Below, piece after piece: positions 1-7,665 of a DNA stretch of 64,000 nt. The DNA is from Eikenella corrodens. Its GTDB lineage: Bacteria > Pseudomonadota > Gammaproteobacteria > Burkholderiales > Neisseriaceae. The stretch lies in the NCBI RefSeq assembly GCF_900187105.1, contig NZ_LT906482.1, positions 372,001 through 436,000 on the forward strand, read 5' to 3'. Made by a program: the position numbers and the translations under genes. The first letter of the stretch is position 1. Each line of letters starts with the position of its first letter. The notes under the pieces are model-generated. The model saw only the letters and a program-made list of their open reading frames with translations. It was not told where the DNA came from and did not search any database.

Positions 1-2
1 AA

Positions 3-1208
3 AACCTGAAAACCATCCTGCAGGAATGGCTCGATTTCCGCGTATCCACCGTAACCCGCCGCCTGCAACACCGCTTGGAACAGGTGCTCAAACGCATCCA
101 TATCCTCGACGGGCGCATGACCGCCTTTTTGCACATCGACGAGGTTATCCGCGTTATCCGCGAAGCCGACGAGCCCAAGCCCGAACTGATGGCCGCCTTC
201 GGCCTCTCCGAAATCCAAGCCGAAGATATTTTGGAAATCCGCCTGCGCCAGCTCGCCCGTTTGGAAGGTTTCAAACTGGAGCAGGAATTGGCCGATTTGC
301 GCGAGGAAGAAGGCTACCTGAAAAACTTATTGGCCGACGAGGGCGCGAAGAAAAAACTCATCATCAAAGAGATGCAGGCCGATGCCAAGCAATTTGGCGA
401 CCCGCGCCGCACACTGGTGGCCGAAGCCGAACGCGCCGCGCTCACCCACACCACGGCCGACGAGCCAGTAACGCTCATCCTGTCGCGCCAGGGCTGGATT
501 CGCAGCCGGGCCGGGCACGGGCTGGATTTGTCGGCCACCGCGTTTAAAGAAGGCGACGAATTGCAGCAAACGCTGGAAACGCGCACTGTCGACCCGGTGG
601 TGGTGCTCGACACGCTCGGCCGCAGCTACACCATCGATCCGGCCGAAATCCCCGGCGGGCGCGGCGACGGTGTGCCGCTGGCCTCGCTCTTGGAATTGCA
701 GCCGGGCGCGTCGGTGCTCGCCATGCTGGCCGGGCAGCCGCAAGAGCACTACCTGCTCGCCGGCAGCGGCGGTTACGGCTTCATCGCCAAACTGGGCGAT
801 TTGGTCGGCCGCGTGAAGGCGGGCAAGGAAGTGGTGAAATTAGAAGCGGGCGAAACCCTGCTGATGCCGCAGCCGGTGCACCAGTCTGCGCTGATCAACC
901 CCGATTGCCGCTTGGTGCTGGCCAGCGCGGAAAAACACCTGCTCGCCTTCCCGATCGGCGAATTGAAAGTGATGGCCAAAGGGCGCGGCCTGCAACTGAT
1001 GTCTTTACGTGGCAACGACACGCTGCAACTGACCGCCTTGGTATCCACCCCCGATTTCTGGGTGTGCAGCCGCGGCAAACGCGGTGCGGCACACCGCGAA
1101 CGCTTACGCGTGCAGGACATTGAAGGCAAACGCGGCCGCAAAGGCCGGATGTTGGATGTTTCAGGTAGCCTCATCAGCCTGAGCAGCACGCAGGAGGGCG
1201 AAGCATGA
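3..1208 (+). CDS. parC: DNA topoisomerase IV subunit A, C-terminal part (partial)
   Basis: This is the last 401 residues of the A subunit of topoisomerase IV, which with ParE decatenates daughter chromosomes; the gene begins before the window. The visible part starts in the coiled-coil region (RLEQVLKRIHILDGRM, then EIQAEDILEIRLRQLARLE), followed by the long helix and a C-terminal beta-pinwheel domain. The reading frame is open from position 3. Two host DUS lie in the coding sequence, one read as GYLKN (about 309) and one as SGSL near the end (about 1159). The stop codon overlaps the start of the next gene (ATGA), so the histidine kinase gene is probably translated by coupling. GyrA is the alternative, but the short tail after the pinwheel and the DILEIRLRQLARLE wording fit ParC better. 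Confidence 0.93.
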   Translation, partial: NLKTILQEWLDFRVSTVTRRLQHRLEQVLKRIHILDGRMTAFLHIDEVIRVIREADEPKPELMAAFGLSEIQAEDILEIRLRQLARLEGFKLEQELADLREEEGYLKNLLADEGAKKKLIIKEMQADAKQFGDPRRTLVAEAERAALTHTTADEPVTLILSRQGWIRSRAGHGLDLSATAFKEGDELQQTLETRTVDPVVVLDTLGRSYTIDPAEIPGGRGDGVPLASLLELQPGASVLAMLAGQPQEHYLLAGSGGYGFIAKLGDLVGRVKAGKEVVKLEAGETLLMPQPVHQSALINPDCRLVLASAEKHLLAFPIGELKVMAKGRGLQLMSLRGNDTLQLTALVSTPDFWVCSRGKRGAAHRERLRVQDIEGKRGRKGRMLDVSGSLISLSSTQEGEA

Positions 1209-2812
1209 TCCAGCTGCCGAAATCGTATACCCCCAACGAATGGGATAGCCAACTCGACCGCTTGCCTTCGCTGATGAACATCGCCCGCGTGAGCCTCTTG
1301 CTCTCGCTGCTCACCTTCCACGTGTTGGTAAACGCCTACGGCTCGAATGTGGGCATGGCCAAGTTGGCTTCGATGCCCATTTTCGGTAGTCGCTTCTATA
1401 TCTGGGCGGCGGTGTATGGCGGGTTGATTGTGTTCAGTATGGTTTTTCCCAACTGGCAACAACAGAAAAACAACCTGCCCAACATCAGCGCGGTGGTCGA
1501 TATCACCATGATGGTGATACTGATGCACCTGGCCGGCGGCATTTCTTCCGGCTTCGGCATCCTAATCTTGCCTTTTATCGGCGTGTCCTGCCTGCTCAGC
1601 CACGGCCGTTATCCGCTCTTGTATGCCTCCTATGTTGCCCTCTTGCTATTGATCGGTACTTGGCTAAACTATTGGCCGTTTGAAGCCAACAGCCAGGCCG
1701 GCAGCAATGCGATTATCCACACTATCGTGCTCTCGGCAGTGGGCTATCTGGTTGCACTGCTCACCTCGTTTTATGCCTCCTTCCTCAACCGCGCCGCCAA
1801 CACCCTGAGCAAACACCGCCGCGCTTTCGACCGCCTCAAAGGTCTAAACGAACTGGTGCTCAACCATGTGGCCGAGGCCGTGGTGGTGGTGGACACCGGC
1901 TGCCGTATCTGGCTGATGAACCGCCAAGCCGGCCTCTATTTTCCTTATGTAAAGCTCGACCGACATGAAGAAATGTTCACCCTTTTGGTGAAGCGCTGGC
2001 AGCGCGCGCCTACACGCAACTTCATCACCCATGCCGAGCTGGGCGGGCAAGGCGTGCAGGTGCGCGCCCGCCCGCTGGTGCGCGAAGACGAATCGCTGCT
2101 GATGCTGTTTATCCGCTCCGACCAGGAAGTGGCCATGGAAGCCATGGCCACCAAACTGGCCGCGCTCGGCCAGCTCACTGCCAATCTGGCGCACGAAATC
2201 CGAAACCCGCTCTCCGCCATCCGCCAATCCAACGGCCTGTTGGCTGAGGAAGACGAAGATCCGATGACCACCAAGCTGCGCGGCATCATCGACAACAACA
2301 TCCAGCGCATCGATAAAATGCTGGAAGAAGTGAGCAGCCTGAACAAGAGCGACCGGCTCGATGCCCAATCCATCAACCTGATGAAATTCTGGCTCGATTT
2401 CAAGCAGGAATTCCTGCTCACCCGACCCGAAGCCAAAAACGCCGTGCACCTTTATATGCAGGGCGGTGCGCTGAAAGTGTATTTCGACAAAATGCACCTG
2501 CAGCAGATTATATGGAACCTCATCAACAACGCCTGGCAGCATGGCAGTAAGCAGGCCGATTCCATCACCGTTTTGGTGAAGCCCACCGACGACAACGTAT
2601 CCGTATCGCTTACCGTGATGGACGACGGCCCCGGGGTTTCGCCAGAAAACCAGCCACGCCTGTTCGAACCGTTTTTCACCACCCGCTCCGAAGGCACCGG
2701 ACTGGGGCTGTATGTGGCACGCGAATTGGCTCACGCCAACTCCGGCCAGCTTCACTATCATCCCGAAGTCAAGGGATTCGAACTAATCATGCCGAAAGAT
2801 ATCAATGAGTAA
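1205..2812 (+). CDS. pilS: PilS-type membrane sensor histidine kinase
   Basis: Sensor kinase of a two-component system, 535 aa. The first about 200 residues hold roughly six hydrophobic membrane segments, then a linker or PAS-like part (about 205-300). The HisKA dimerisation domain has the H-box LAHEIRNPLSAIRQS with phospho-acceptor His330, and the HATPase_c domain shows an N-box (NLINNAWQHG), a G1 box (DDGPGV) and a G2 box (GTGLGLYVAREL). This layout matches PilS of Neisseriaceae and Pseudomonas, which tunes type IV pilus gene expression. It overlaps parC by 4 nt and the response regulator gene by 8 nt, so both are probably translationally coupled. The assignment as PilS rather than another NtrB-like kinase rests on the six-TM sensor and the paired sigma-54 regulator. 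Confidence 0.85.
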   Translation: MIQLPKSYTPNEWDSQLDRLPSLMNIARVSLLLSLLTFHVLVNAYGSNVGMAKLASMPIFGSRFYIWAAVYGGLIVFSMVFPNWQQQKNNLPNISAVVDITMMVILMHLAGGISSGFGILILPFIGVSCLLSHGRYPLLYASYVALLLLIGTWLNYWPFEANSQAGSNAIIHTIVLSAVGYLVALLTSFYASFLNRAANTLSKHRRAFDRLKGLNELVLNHVAEAVVVVDTGCRIWLMNRQAGLYFPYVKLDRHEEMFTLLVKRWQRAPTRNFITHAELGGQGVQVRARPLVREDESLLMLFIRSDQEVAMEAMATKLAALGQLTANLAHEIRNPLSAIRQSNGLLAEEDEDPMTTKLRGIIDNNIQRIDKMLEEVSSLNKSDRLDAQSINLMKFWLDFKQEFLLTRPEAKNAVHLYMQGGALKVYFDKMHLQQIIWNLINNAWQHGSKQADSITVLVKPTDDNVSVSLTVMDDGPGVSPENQPRLFEPFFTTRSEGTGLGLYVARELAHANSGQLHYHPEVKGFELIMPKDINE

Positions 2813-4388
2813 ACAAAGCCTGCAAAAACCAGTGTTGGTTGTGGACGACGAACAAGACATCCGCGACCTGATGGAAATGACCCTGATGAAAATGGGCTTG
2901 TCGGTGGAAACCGCCGAGGGCGTCAATGCCGCCAAAAAGTGGCTCGACAGCAAAAAATTCTCCCTCGTGCTTACCGATATGCGCATGCCCGACGGTTCGG
3001 GGCTCGAAGTGGTGGAATACATCAACGAAAAAGAGCTCGACGTGCCCGTGGCCGTGATCACCGCCTTCGGCAATGCCGACCAAGCCGTACAAGCCATCAA
3101 AACCGGCGCCTTCGACTACCTGCAAAAGCCCATCACCCTGGCGCAACTGCGCACCTTGGTGAAATCCGCCATCAAAATCCACGAAGAAGACAGCCTCCCC
3201 GCCCCCGCACCGGCCAAAGAAGAACCTCCGCCCCAAGCAGACGGCGCAGACGAAGGGCTACCTGAAAACGAAGAGCCGCAGGAAGAGAGCAAAGCCGCCG
3301 GCCGCAAGCTCCAGCCTACAGCCGACAAACAGCCTGCCGCCAATCCCGAAGACATCCCCCGCCTCATCGGCCGCTCCCCGCAAATCGAAGAAGCCCGGCA
3401 GATGATCCGCAAACTCGCCCGCACCACCGTGCCCGTGTATATCGCCGGCGAATCCGGTTCCGGTAAGGAACAGGCCGCGCGCAGTATCCACGAGCTCTCC
3501 GAGCGGCGCGACCGCCCCTTTGTGGCTGTAAACTGCGGTGCTATCCCCGAAAACCTGATGGAAAGCGAATTCTTCGGCTACAAAAAAGGCAGCTTCACCG
3601 GCGCCGACCAAGACCGCCTCGGCTTCTTCCAACATGCCCACGGCGGTACCCTCTTCCTCGACGAAGTGGCCGACCTGCCCCTGCATATGCAGGTGAAGCT
3701 CCTGCGCGCCATTCAGGAAAAAGCCGTGCGCCGCATCGGCGACGCGCAAGAAGTGAAAGTAGACGTGCGCATCATCTCCGCCACGCATAAAGACCTCGCC
3801 GGCCTCGTGGCCAAGGGCGCATTCCGGCAAGACTTGTTCTACCGCCTAAACGTCGTCTCCCTCACTATGCCGCCCCTGCGCGAAATGCGCGAAGACCTGC
3901 CCCAGCTCATCACCCAGCTCTTGCGCAAACACCGCCAAGGCGGCGACTACACCCTCACCCAGCCCGCCAAACAAGCCCTCTTGCAATACAGCTATCCCGG
4001 CAATTTCCGCGAGCTGGAAAACATCCTCGAACGCGCCGTCGCCCTGGCCGCCAACAACACCATCGATGCCGCCGACCTCCAGCTCTCCAGCTCCCCGCTA
4101 TTGGATGAAGACGATGACTGGGGCAGCGCCATCGCCGCCGTCAGCCAAAACAGCAGCAGCGCCGACACCGCCGAAACAACCGCTCCAGAAAACAGCGGCC
4201 AGCTCGACAACCTGCCCGGTTTCGTCCTCGGCCGCACCCAAGTGCAGGACTATCTAGACGACGTAGAGCGGCTGATTATCGAGCAAGCCCTGCAAAAAAC
4301 CCGCTACAACCGCACCCAGGCCGCCAAACTGCTCGGCATCAGCTTCCGATCCATGCGCTACCGGATGGAACGCTTGGAAATCGAGTAG
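2805..4388 (+). CDS. pilR: PilR-type sigma-54-dependent response regulator
   Basis: NtrC-family activator of 527 aa, partner of the upstream kinase. The receiver domain (1-125) has acidic pocket residues Asp14-Asp15, phospho-acceptor Asp58 (LTDMRMPDG) and the KP switch motif. The central AAA+ domain has Walker A GESGSGKE, the sigma-54-contacting loop GSFTGA (the PilR form of the usual GAFTGA) and Walker B GGTLFLDEV. The C-terminus is a Fis-type helix-turn-helix (NRTQAAKLLGISFRSMRYRM). An intact GSFTGA loop implies the strain uses RpoN. The linker between receiver and AAA+ domains (about 130-185) is low-complexity and includes a DUS-derived stretch, EGLPENEE. It is the last gene of the parC-pilS-pilR overlap series and is followed at once by a strong DUS hairpin. 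Confidence 0.88.
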   Translation: MSKQSLQKPVLVVDDEQDIRDLMEMTLMKMGLSVETAEGVNAAKKWLDSKKFSLVLTDMRMPDGSGLEVVEYINEKELDVPVAVITAFGNADQAVQAIKTGAFDYLQKPITLAQLRTLVKSAIKIHEEDSLPAPAPAKEEPPPQADGADEGLPENEEPQEESKAAGRKLQPTADKQPAANPEDIPRLIGRSPQIEEARQMIRKLARTTVPVYIAGESGSGKEQAARSIHELSERRDRPFVAVNCGAIPENLMESEFFGYKKGSFTGADQDRLGFFQHAHGGTLFLDEVADLPLHMQVKLLRAIQEKAVRRIGDAQEVKVDVRIISATHKDLAGLVAKGAFRQDLFYRLNVVSLTMPPLREMREDLPQLITQLLRKHRQGGDYTLTQPAKQALLQYSYPGNFRELENILERAVALAANNTIDAADLQLSSSPLLDEDDDWGSAIAAVSQNSSSADTAETTAPENSGQLDNLPGFVLGRTQVQDYLDDVERLIIEQALQKTRYNRTQAAKLLGISFRSMRYRMERLEIE

Positions 4389-4415
4389 CCGCATAACTTG
4401 ACTGAAATGAAGCAA

Positions 4416-4454
4416 TAAACTTTCAGGTAGCCTTTGAGGCTACCTGAAAGTTTA
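4416..4454 (+). terminator. DUS inverted-repeat hairpin after pilR
   Basis: A perfect 17-bp stem with a 5-nt loop (TTTGA), built from two facing copies of the host DUS plus TAAAC/GTTTA flanks. It lies 28 nt after the pilR stop. The flanking TTTA is only a weak U-tract. Confidence 0.75.
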
Positions 4455-4623
4455 TCCACATAAATATAAAAACATATTTATAACCGAACCTTCGAAGCTC
4501 CCAGTACTCGTTCCCATTCAGGCTCCAATCCAAAGGAGTAAAATAACCGCTATCTTTTTAGGCAATCACCAGCCTGCAGATAAGGCTACCTGAAAGTCAA
4601 AATCCAGACACAAGGAGAAGCCA

Positions 4624-5040
4624 ATGTGGAAAAAACCGAATCCTCGCACACTGGACGGCTTGCTCGCCGCACTGTTCTATGTGCCGATGCTGGTATTGTT
4701 TATGGTTTATGCCGATTGGTATGGTTTGAGCCTGTTTCTCTTATTGATGCTGCCCACGCTAGTTGTGTACGTGTTCGGCCTCAAATGGAAAGAATTCAAA
4801 CCCTATCTGACCTCAGGCATTTCACTCAGTGCCAATATGGCGCTATGGTGGGTATTCCTGCAATCCAACACAGACGCGCTGTTTATTTATCTTATCGGGA
4901 TGTGTGCCTGGTCTCTCGGCTTTTTCTGGCTGTTGATCACCCAGCATGATTGGGAAGGCAGCAATAAAGGCGCATTTTGGCGAGGGTTTCTGATGACAGG
5001 AGTAGGTTTTGCGCTTGCCTGTTTTGCCTCATTGTTCTAA
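4624..5040 (+). CDS. Small multi-pass membrane protein, unknown
   Basis: A 138-aa protein with about four hydrophobic helices (around residues 13-30, 35-52, 64-82 and 87-104) and a fifth near the C-terminus (LMTGVGFALACFASLF). The start is well set by AAGGAG 7 nt upstream. A host DUS lies about 40 nt before the gene. I do not recognise a family. It stands alone between pilR and rsmJ, in the same direction as both, and has lower GC than its neighbours. Nothing indicates substrate or partner, so only an inner-membrane location can be inferred. Confidence 0.75.
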   Translation: MWKKPNPRTLDGLLAALFYVPMLVLFMVYADWYGLSLFLLLMLPTLVVYVFGLKWKEFKPYLTSGISLSANMALWWVFLQSNTDALFIYLIGMCAWSLGFFWLLITQHDWEGSNKGAFWRGFLMTGVGFALACFASLF

Positions 5041-5100
5041 CAAACACACTCACCGCTACAACTGAAACTCTTACCTCCTCACACAAGACAATAAGCCACC

Positions 5101-5853
5101 ATGCACCCCATCCCACTCATCACCCACACCCCACACACCCTGCCCGACTACGCCCGCCATCCCGCATTGACTGTCTCCAATACCCCACCTGCTTCCGGCC
5201 TCTACCTGGCCGCTGAAGAACACGGCATCGTATTGCACCGCGCGGGCAACAAAGGCAGCGTTTGGGTAGATTTCACTGCCGGCGCGGCGCAGCACAGGCG
5301 GCTGCACGGCGGCGGCGAATTGCTGGCCAAAGCCGTCGGCCGCAGCAAACAGCCCACTGTATGGGATGCCACCGGCGGGCTCGGCCGCGATAGTTTTGTT
5401 TTGGCCGGTTTGGGGCTGAACGTGCATATTTTCGAGCGGCATCCCGCCGTATACTGCTTCTTGGCCGACGGCCTCGCACGAGCTCTGCTCCACCCCGATA
5501 CTGCCGAAACCGCTTCCCGCCTTACCCTGCACCACGCCGATGCTGCCGAATATATGCCGCGCCTGGCAGCCGAAATCGGCCGCCCGCAAGTGGTGTATCT
5601 CGATCCGATGTACCCCGAACGGCGCAAATCGGCAGCGGTAAAAAAAGAAATGGCTTTTTTCCACGAGCTGGTCGGCACCGCGCAAAACGATGCTGCCCTG
5701 CTCGATGCCGCCCTCGCCACAGCCACTGCCCGCGTGGTGGTCAAACGCCCGCGTCTGGGCGATTTCCTGTGCGGCCGCAAGCCAGATTACCAATACACGG
5801 GCAAATCAACCCGGTTTGATGTGTATAACGGGAGTGGCAGTTGCCAAACATAG
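5101..5853 (+). CDS. rsmJ: 16S rRNA (guanine1516-N2)-methyltransferase RsmJ
   Basis: SAM-dependent methyltransferase of the YhiQ/RsmJ family, 250 aa, which methylates G1516 of 16S rRNA in the small subunit. Family signatures visible are the SAM-binding segment WDATGGLGRDSFVLAGLG, the catalytic-site motif LDPMYPERRKSAAVKKEM, and the C-terminal VVVKRPRLGDFLCGRKPDYQYTGKS wording. Length is normal for the family. There is no strong Shine-Dalgarno before ATG 5101 (the upstream ACAATAAGCCACC is weak), but no better start exists. It is followed by a perfect hairpin at 5876. Confidence 0.92.
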   Translation: MHPIPLITHTPHTLPDYARHPALTVSNTPPASGLYLAAEEHGIVLHRAGNKGSVWVDFTAGAAQHRRLHGGGELLAKAVGRSKQPTVWDATGGLGRDSFVLAGLGLNVHIFERHPAVYCFLADGLARALLHPDTAETASRLTLHHADAAEYMPRLAAEIGRPQVVYLDPMYPERRKSAAVKKEMAFFHELVGTAQNDAALLDAALATATARVVVKRPRLGDFLCGRKPDYQYTGKSTRFDVYNGSGSCQT

Positions 5854-5875
5854 CATTTACCGATTCAGCAAGAAA

Positions 5876-5902
5876 CAGCCCGTCTAAGTTTTAGACGGGC
5901 TG
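5876..5902 (+). terminator. Hairpin after rsmJ
   Basis: A perfect 12-bp stem, CAGCCCGTCTAA / TTAGACGGGCTG, with a GTT loop, 23 nt after the rsmJ stop. There is no U-run on the plus side. It lies between rsmJ and the small minus-strand ORF at 5916-6083, so it may serve both directions. It is not a DUS. Confidence 0.6.
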
Positions 5903-5915
5903 CCTCCTCAACAAC

Positions 5916-6083
5916 TCAAGGGTGATTACCGCGTTTTAAACCCCACCAACTCTTAGGTAACCATCCCATCATCCACAAGCATTCAAAAATACCGTACAAG
6001 CAACCGATTACAACACCAAGTGCGATACAAACCAAACAAAACACACCAAACAATACAAGCAACATTCCCAGTGCAGCCATCAT
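5916..6083 (-). CDS. Candidate 55-aa small membrane protein
   Basis: A short open frame that fits a real small gene. It starts with two consecutive ATG codons (6083 and 6080) preceded by AAAAGGGAAA, a good ribosome-binding site best spaced for the second ATG. The product begins MMAALGMLLVLFGVFCLVC and continues IALGVVIGCLYGIFECLWMM, one or two very hydrophobic helices. It ends in a short basic tail (PKSWWGLKRGNHP). It is the only plausible gene in the 450-nt gap between rsmJ and the next minus-strand gene, and the hairpin at 5876-5902 lies directly after its stop. Function unknown. Compare bacteriocin-immunity-like or stress-related small membrane proteins, but nothing specific supports either. 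Confidence 0.5.
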   Translation of the reverse strand: MMAALGMLLVLFGVFCLVCIALGVVIGCLYGIFECLWMMGWLPKSWWGLKRGNHP

Positions 6084-6248
6084 TTTCCCTTTTACCTAAA
6101 TTTCGTAACATCATAAATCATAGTGGAGAAGTTATCTATCAAACGCCTGAAATACGAAACCTGAACAAGCAAAAACAATGCCTTCAATTTTTCAAGTAGC
6201 CTCTTCCCAAAGGCTACCTGAAAGCAAAATCTCAACTCCATTCAAACC

Positions 6249-6286
6249 AAAACCTCCCGCCGCCCCATTCGGGCAGCAGGAGGTTT
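6249..6286 (-). terminator. Terminator for the 6303-6692 gene
   Basis: GC-rich hairpin: the plus strand reads AAAACCTCCCGCCGCCCC - ATTC - GGGCAGCAGGAGGTTT. It starts 16 nt after the minus-strand stop codon, and on that strand the stem is followed by a T-rich run (TTTTGGTTT). This is a good intrinsic terminator. Confidence 0.7.
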
Positions 6287-6302
6287 CATTTTTCATCCAG
6301 CC

Positions 6303-6692
6303 TTAACGCTGCTGGTTTTGCAGTAAGGCAGCACGTTCTTTGAATGCTTCGTTTTCCTGCGGGGTCAGTATCCACATTTCCACGATATTGCCCACCCCGT
6401 TGCGGCGCAGAGCCACGATGCGGCCGGTGTAGTTTTGCAGCTGGCCATGGGTAATGAAGCGGTTATTCTCGTCTTTAATACGCACTCCCTGCACCATGTC
6501 CACAGTTTTCGCGCCATCATCCAGCCAGCCCAAAGTCAGGGTGCGCAGCCAGGAAAAGCCGTCGGTAGTGAGCGTAACCTGCGGGAAAGAAGCAGATTTC
6601 AGCACGGCCACTTCCATGCTGTCGATAGGGAAGCGGTACGCCCAAGCGGTGCTGCTCAAGGCCAGCAGCAAAGCCAGTAAATATTTTTTCAT
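6303..6692 (-). CDS. Exported protein of unknown function
   Basis: A 129-aa protein with a clean Sec signal peptide (MKKYLLALLLALSSTAWA, predicted cut after AWA), so it is probably periplasmic. The mature part contains a short beta-rich segment (RIVALRRNGVGNIVEMWILTPQE) and a Gln/Asn-rich tail (AALLQNQQR). No cysteines and no lipobox. I do not recognise the family. It is transcribed alone, with its own terminator at 6249-6286, and lies after a likewise exported lipoprotein gene on the same strand, 67 nt apart. Confidence 0.75.
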   Translation of the reverse strand: MKKYLLALLLALSSTAWAYRFPIDSMEVAVLKSASFPQVTLTTDGFSWLRTLTLGWLDDGAKTVDMVQGVRIKDENNRFITHGQLQNYTGRIVALRRNGVGNIVEMWILTPQENEAFKERAALLQNQQR

Positions 6693-6759
6693 GTTTCGTC
6701 TGCCTGTGTGATTAGTCGGATTAAAACGTTGCCATTATAATGTCTTGGCAAACGCTCGG

Positions 6760-7212
6760 CTACTTGCACGCCGTCGGTATGCTGCGCCAAACGCGCGAAA
6801 GCGTGGTGCCGTTGGCATACAGTTTAATCTCCGAGCTTCTCACGCCGCGTTGGCGCACATCCATCACCACGCCATCTTTATTCGTGAAAGGGTTGTGCAG
6901 CGCCACAGTGTAGGCCGAATTAGTGTAGCTGCGCACTTGGATAAAGTTTTCCGGTAAACGCAAACGGGTTTGCAGCTGTTGTTGCAGGCATTGCGCTGCC
7001 TCGCCCGGCGCTTTGTTGCTCTGCACTTCCACCTCCGGCCTGCCGCGTGTAGGCTGGCTGCGGAAGCCGTAGGCCATGCGCGAACTGCCGATTTTCACAT
7101 CGTCATCATAATTGATATTCGACTGTTGCCGGCGGATACCCGCCGCTTCCGGCGAAACGCAACCGGCCAGCGCCAAAAGCGGCAGCAGCCACAATAAATT
7201 TGAATATTTCAA
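6760..7212 (-). CDS. Predicted lipoprotein, unknown function (TTG start)
   Basis: A 150-aa lipoprotein with signal sequence MKYSNLLWLLPLLALAGC and lipobox LAGC, so the mature N-terminus is acylated Cys. I chose the TTG at 7210-7212 because TAGGAGA stands about 6 nt before it. A longer frame opening at ATG 7236 would place that Shine-Dalgarno inside the coding region and put charged residues (RRKK) far from the signal. The mature part has two Cys residues (QCLQQQL, TACK) that could form a disulfide. No family recognised. Residue 2 after Cys is Val, so sorting to the outer membrane by the Lol system is the default expectation. Confidence 0.75.
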   Translation of the reverse strand: MKYSNLLWLLPLLALAGCVSPEAAGIRRQQSNINYDDDVKIGSSRMAYGFRSQPTRGRPEVEVQSNKAPGEAAQCLQQQLQTRLRLPENFIQVRSYTNSAYTVALHNPFTNKDGVVMDVRQRGVRSSEIKLYANGTTLSRVWRSIPTACK

Positions 7213-7452
7213 CTTTTTTCTCCTACAGCCAGCCAAACCTGATCAAGCCCGGCTGATTTGGAACAGAATTCGGAATGCCCGTGCGGTATCCACAAAGCTG
7301 GGCATGATAGCAGCGGAACAAGCAATTTCGAAACCGTTTAACCCGGTTTTACTCCAACATACTGTCTTCAATATTATTTTTACAGTTTTCAAACCAGCGG
7401 TTCCCAAGTAGCAAGGCTACCTGAAAACGCCAATCCCGCCACCATCGGGCAC

Positions 7453-7481
7453 TTGACAGCCTACTCTACTCCATTTACACT
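7453..7481 (+). promoter_or_regulatory. Sigma-70 promoter for the aromatic leader
   Basis: A perfect -35 box TTGACA (7453-7458), a 17-nt spacer and a -10 box TACACT (7476-7481; 4 of 6). Predicted transcription start is about 7488-7490, on or next to the A of the leader ATG at 7490. The leader transcript may therefore be leaderless. Confidence 0.65.
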
Positions 7482-7489
7482 CCCTCTCC

Positions 7490-7567
7490 ATGAATACGCA
7501 AAACTTCTCTTTCGCCCCGTTTTATTGGTACCGCCCAGCCGAGCGGTATCTTTTGCTGCGCGCCTAA
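7490..7567 (+). CDS. Candidate attenuator leader peptide rich in Phe/Tyr/Trp (25 aa)
   Basis: A 25-codon ORF whose product starts MNTQNFSFAPFYWYRPAERY and ends LLLRA. Seven aromatic residues occur within codons 6-20 (F6, F8, F11, Y12, W13, Y14, Y20), the signature of a regulatory leader peptide such as PheA/PheM-type leaders. The cluster F11-Y14 (7520-7531) abuts RNA segment 1 of the attenuator, where a stalled ribosome would block it. No Shine-Dalgarno is present. The promoter places the transcript start at about the ATG, which suggests leaderless translation, as known for the trp leader peptide of Sinorhizobium. Too short to be called by ordinary gene finders. Confidence 0.65.
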   Translation: MNTQNFSFAPFYWYRPAERYLLLRA

Positions 7568-7628
7568 TTTGCGCCACACCAGCCGAAAGAAAAGCTACCG
7601 CCCGGAAACCCCGAGCGGTTTTTTATTT
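7527..7628 (+). promoter_or_regulatory. Putative transcription attenuator (segments 1-4 with terminator)
   Basis: Segment 1, GGTACCGC (7527-7534), pairs with segment 2, GCGGTATC (7543-7550). Segment 2 in its longer form CCGAGCGGTA (7539-7548) can instead pair with segment 3, TACCGCCCGG (7596-7605), with one mismatch, as an antiterminator. Segment 3 pairs with segment 4, CCGAGCGGT (7611-7619), over a 5-nt loop, followed by TTTTTTATTT, as an intrinsic terminator. Segments 2 and 4 share nine identical bases, so the 2:3 and 3:4 pairings exclude each other, as in classical trp/phe attenuators. Segment 1 lies in codons 13-15 of the leader. Starvation for Phe, Tyr or Trp should favour read-through into the gene at 7666. 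Confidence 0.65.
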
Positions 7629-7665
7629 GCTCCGGCAAGGCCGCTCACCCACGGAAACCCCTCCC

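Noticed and set aside
7453-7665. In-frame extension of the 7666 gene to 7453
   Set aside because: It starts at the TTG of the -35 box and would run through the leader ORF and attenuator in another frame; no ribosome-binding site.
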